Source of the DNA: JAFRXK01 sp045603305
Lineage (GTDB): Bacteria; Bacillota; Clostridia; Lachnospirales; Lachnospiraceae
Assembly: GCA_045603305.1 (NCBI GenBank)
Contig: JAZULV010000085.1
Coordinates: forward strand, 1-21,968
Length of the DNA stretch: 21,968 bases
Direction: 5' to 3'
Shown here: positions 21,584-21,968 of the stretch, piece after piece
How the letters are laid out: every line of letters starts with the position of its first letter
How positions within the stretch are numbered: the stretch's first letter is position 1
Translations under genes and position numbers: made by a program
The notes under the pieces: model-generated
What the model was told of the DNA's origin: nothing
The model's database searches: none
Seen by the model: only the letters and a program-made list of their open reading frames with translations

Positions 21584-21667
21584 TATTTTCTAAATATGCA
21601 AATCTGCCGGCTACCACATGGATAGCCGACAGACCTGCATTGGGGTTAAATTCAAAATTGTTTTTTT
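21584..21667 (+). ncRNA. Candidate small RNA downstream of the 0A-box promoter
   Basis: From the predicted start near 21584 no reading frame of note follows. ATGCA (21596-21600) pairs with TGCAT (21636-21640), enclosing CTGCCGGCTA (21604-21613) with TAGCCGACAG (21623-21632), one mismatch. The GC-rich hairpin stands out in AT-rich DNA. A seven-T run lies at 21661-21667, but 20 nt separate it from the hairpin, so termination there is uncertain. It could instead be a leader of the gene starting at 21962. Confidence 0.4.
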
Positions 21668-21842
21668 GTCAAATTAATGTCAAAACACATGGATAATGAC
21701 TGCATAATAAATAGTTAATAAATACATCTTTATCACATTCGATATTAATTATATTTTACTTTGCTATTATCAATTACTAATAATACTAACAAAAATATTA
21801 TGCTTCAAACCATGAAATAAGCCATTCCAAAAACTTAATCAC

Positions 21843-21897
21843 TTCTATACCCTCTTTCTTTAATTTTTACCAAAGTATAGAAATTAAAACTAAGAGG
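21843..21897 (+). promoter_or_regulatory. Leader with two mutually exclusive hairpins
   Basis: CCTCTT (21851-21856) pairs with AAGAGG (21892-21897), and inside it TTTAATTT (21859-21866) pairs with AAATTAAA (21881-21888). Alternatively TTCTATAC (21843-21850) pairs perfectly with GTATAGAA (21875-21882), which shares bases with the first fold. It lies about 65 nt before the putative start at 21962. The stretch 21668-21842 is AT-rich with nothing recognisable. Confidence 0.4.
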
Positions 21898-21961
21898 ATA
21901 AATTTGTTTATATATTATGATTTTAATGATTTATATTGTTATTTGTAGGAGGTTTAATACT

Positions 21962-21968
21962 TTGCAAA
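21962..21968 (+). CDS. Start of a TTG-initiated gene cut by the window edge
   Basis: A full AGGAGG site (21947-21952) is followed 9 nt later by TTG (21962-21964) and CAA. No ATG or GTG lies in range. Only two codons are visible, so neither product nor reality of the gene can be judged from the protein; the call rests on the ribosome site alone. Confidence 0.4.

Overview
The window looks like the chromosome of an anaerobic, AT-rich Clostridium-class Firmicute, most likely a Lachnospiraceae member. The evidence is strong AGGAGG-type ribosome binding sites, consensus sigma-A promoters, U-tailed terminators, a PerR/reverse-rubrerythrin/rubredoxin peroxide module, a SipL-like SPOCS-LysM protein, a Spo0A-type regulator and a large secreted CBM-rich glucanase. 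No transposase, integrase or CRISPR array was seen. The genus is an inference.

Layout. 1-3789 (minus) is a secreted multimodular GH16 beta-glucanase (CBM4-like, GH16, two copies of an unrecognised module, CARDB, three CBM6) that runs off the left edge. Its promoter carries an elaborate operator. 4110-5198 (minus) is a lipoprotein trigger-factor/FKBP-type foldase. 5390-5789 (plus) is a cold-shock gene whose leader holds a perfect 16-bp stem followed by a T run. 9453-5825 (minus) is a five-gene run: triple-S1 RNA-binding protein, RelQ-type alarmone synthetase, small membrane protein, CPBP-family membrane protease and flavodoxin-like protein. 9653-11334 (plus) is a peroxide/oxygen defence operon: perR, reverse rubrerythrin, an unrecognised 113-aa protein and a rubredoxin with an unusual C-x-C knuckle. 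PerR-type palindromes lie before perR and before rubrerythrin. 11493-12293 is a short-chain dehydrogenase.

12449-14339 holds a divergent pair: a polytopic membrane protein (minus) and a membrane-anchored MerR-family regulator (plus), with three recognisable promoters between them. 14526-14978 is a DIP1984-family protein. It is followed by a free-standing candidate structured RNA with a tRNA-like T arm, possibly a bacterial Y RNA. 16634-15288 (minus) is a uracil permease with a structured leader; 17271-16960 (minus) is a GIY-YIG domain protein. 17370-17486 is a gene-free, strongly folded stretch. 19562-17589 (minus) pairs a PrcB-domain-like lipoprotein with a SipL-like spore morphogenesis protein.

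20224-19766 (minus) is an unrecognised protein. 20539-21324 (plus) is a divergent Spo0A paralogue. The last 640 bases hold no complete gene, but they contain a cluster of Spo0A-box-like sites on a promoter, a candidate small RNA, a second structured leader and the first codons of a TTG-initiated gene.

The points most worth checking are the tRNA-like RNA at about 15028-15142, the 0A-box cluster with its candidate small RNA beside an atypical Spo0A, the operator pair around the glucanase -10 box, the attenuator-like hairpin in the cold-shock leader, and the C-x-C rubredoxin with its unknown operon partner. All family assignments come from reading motifs by eye; no database search was run.
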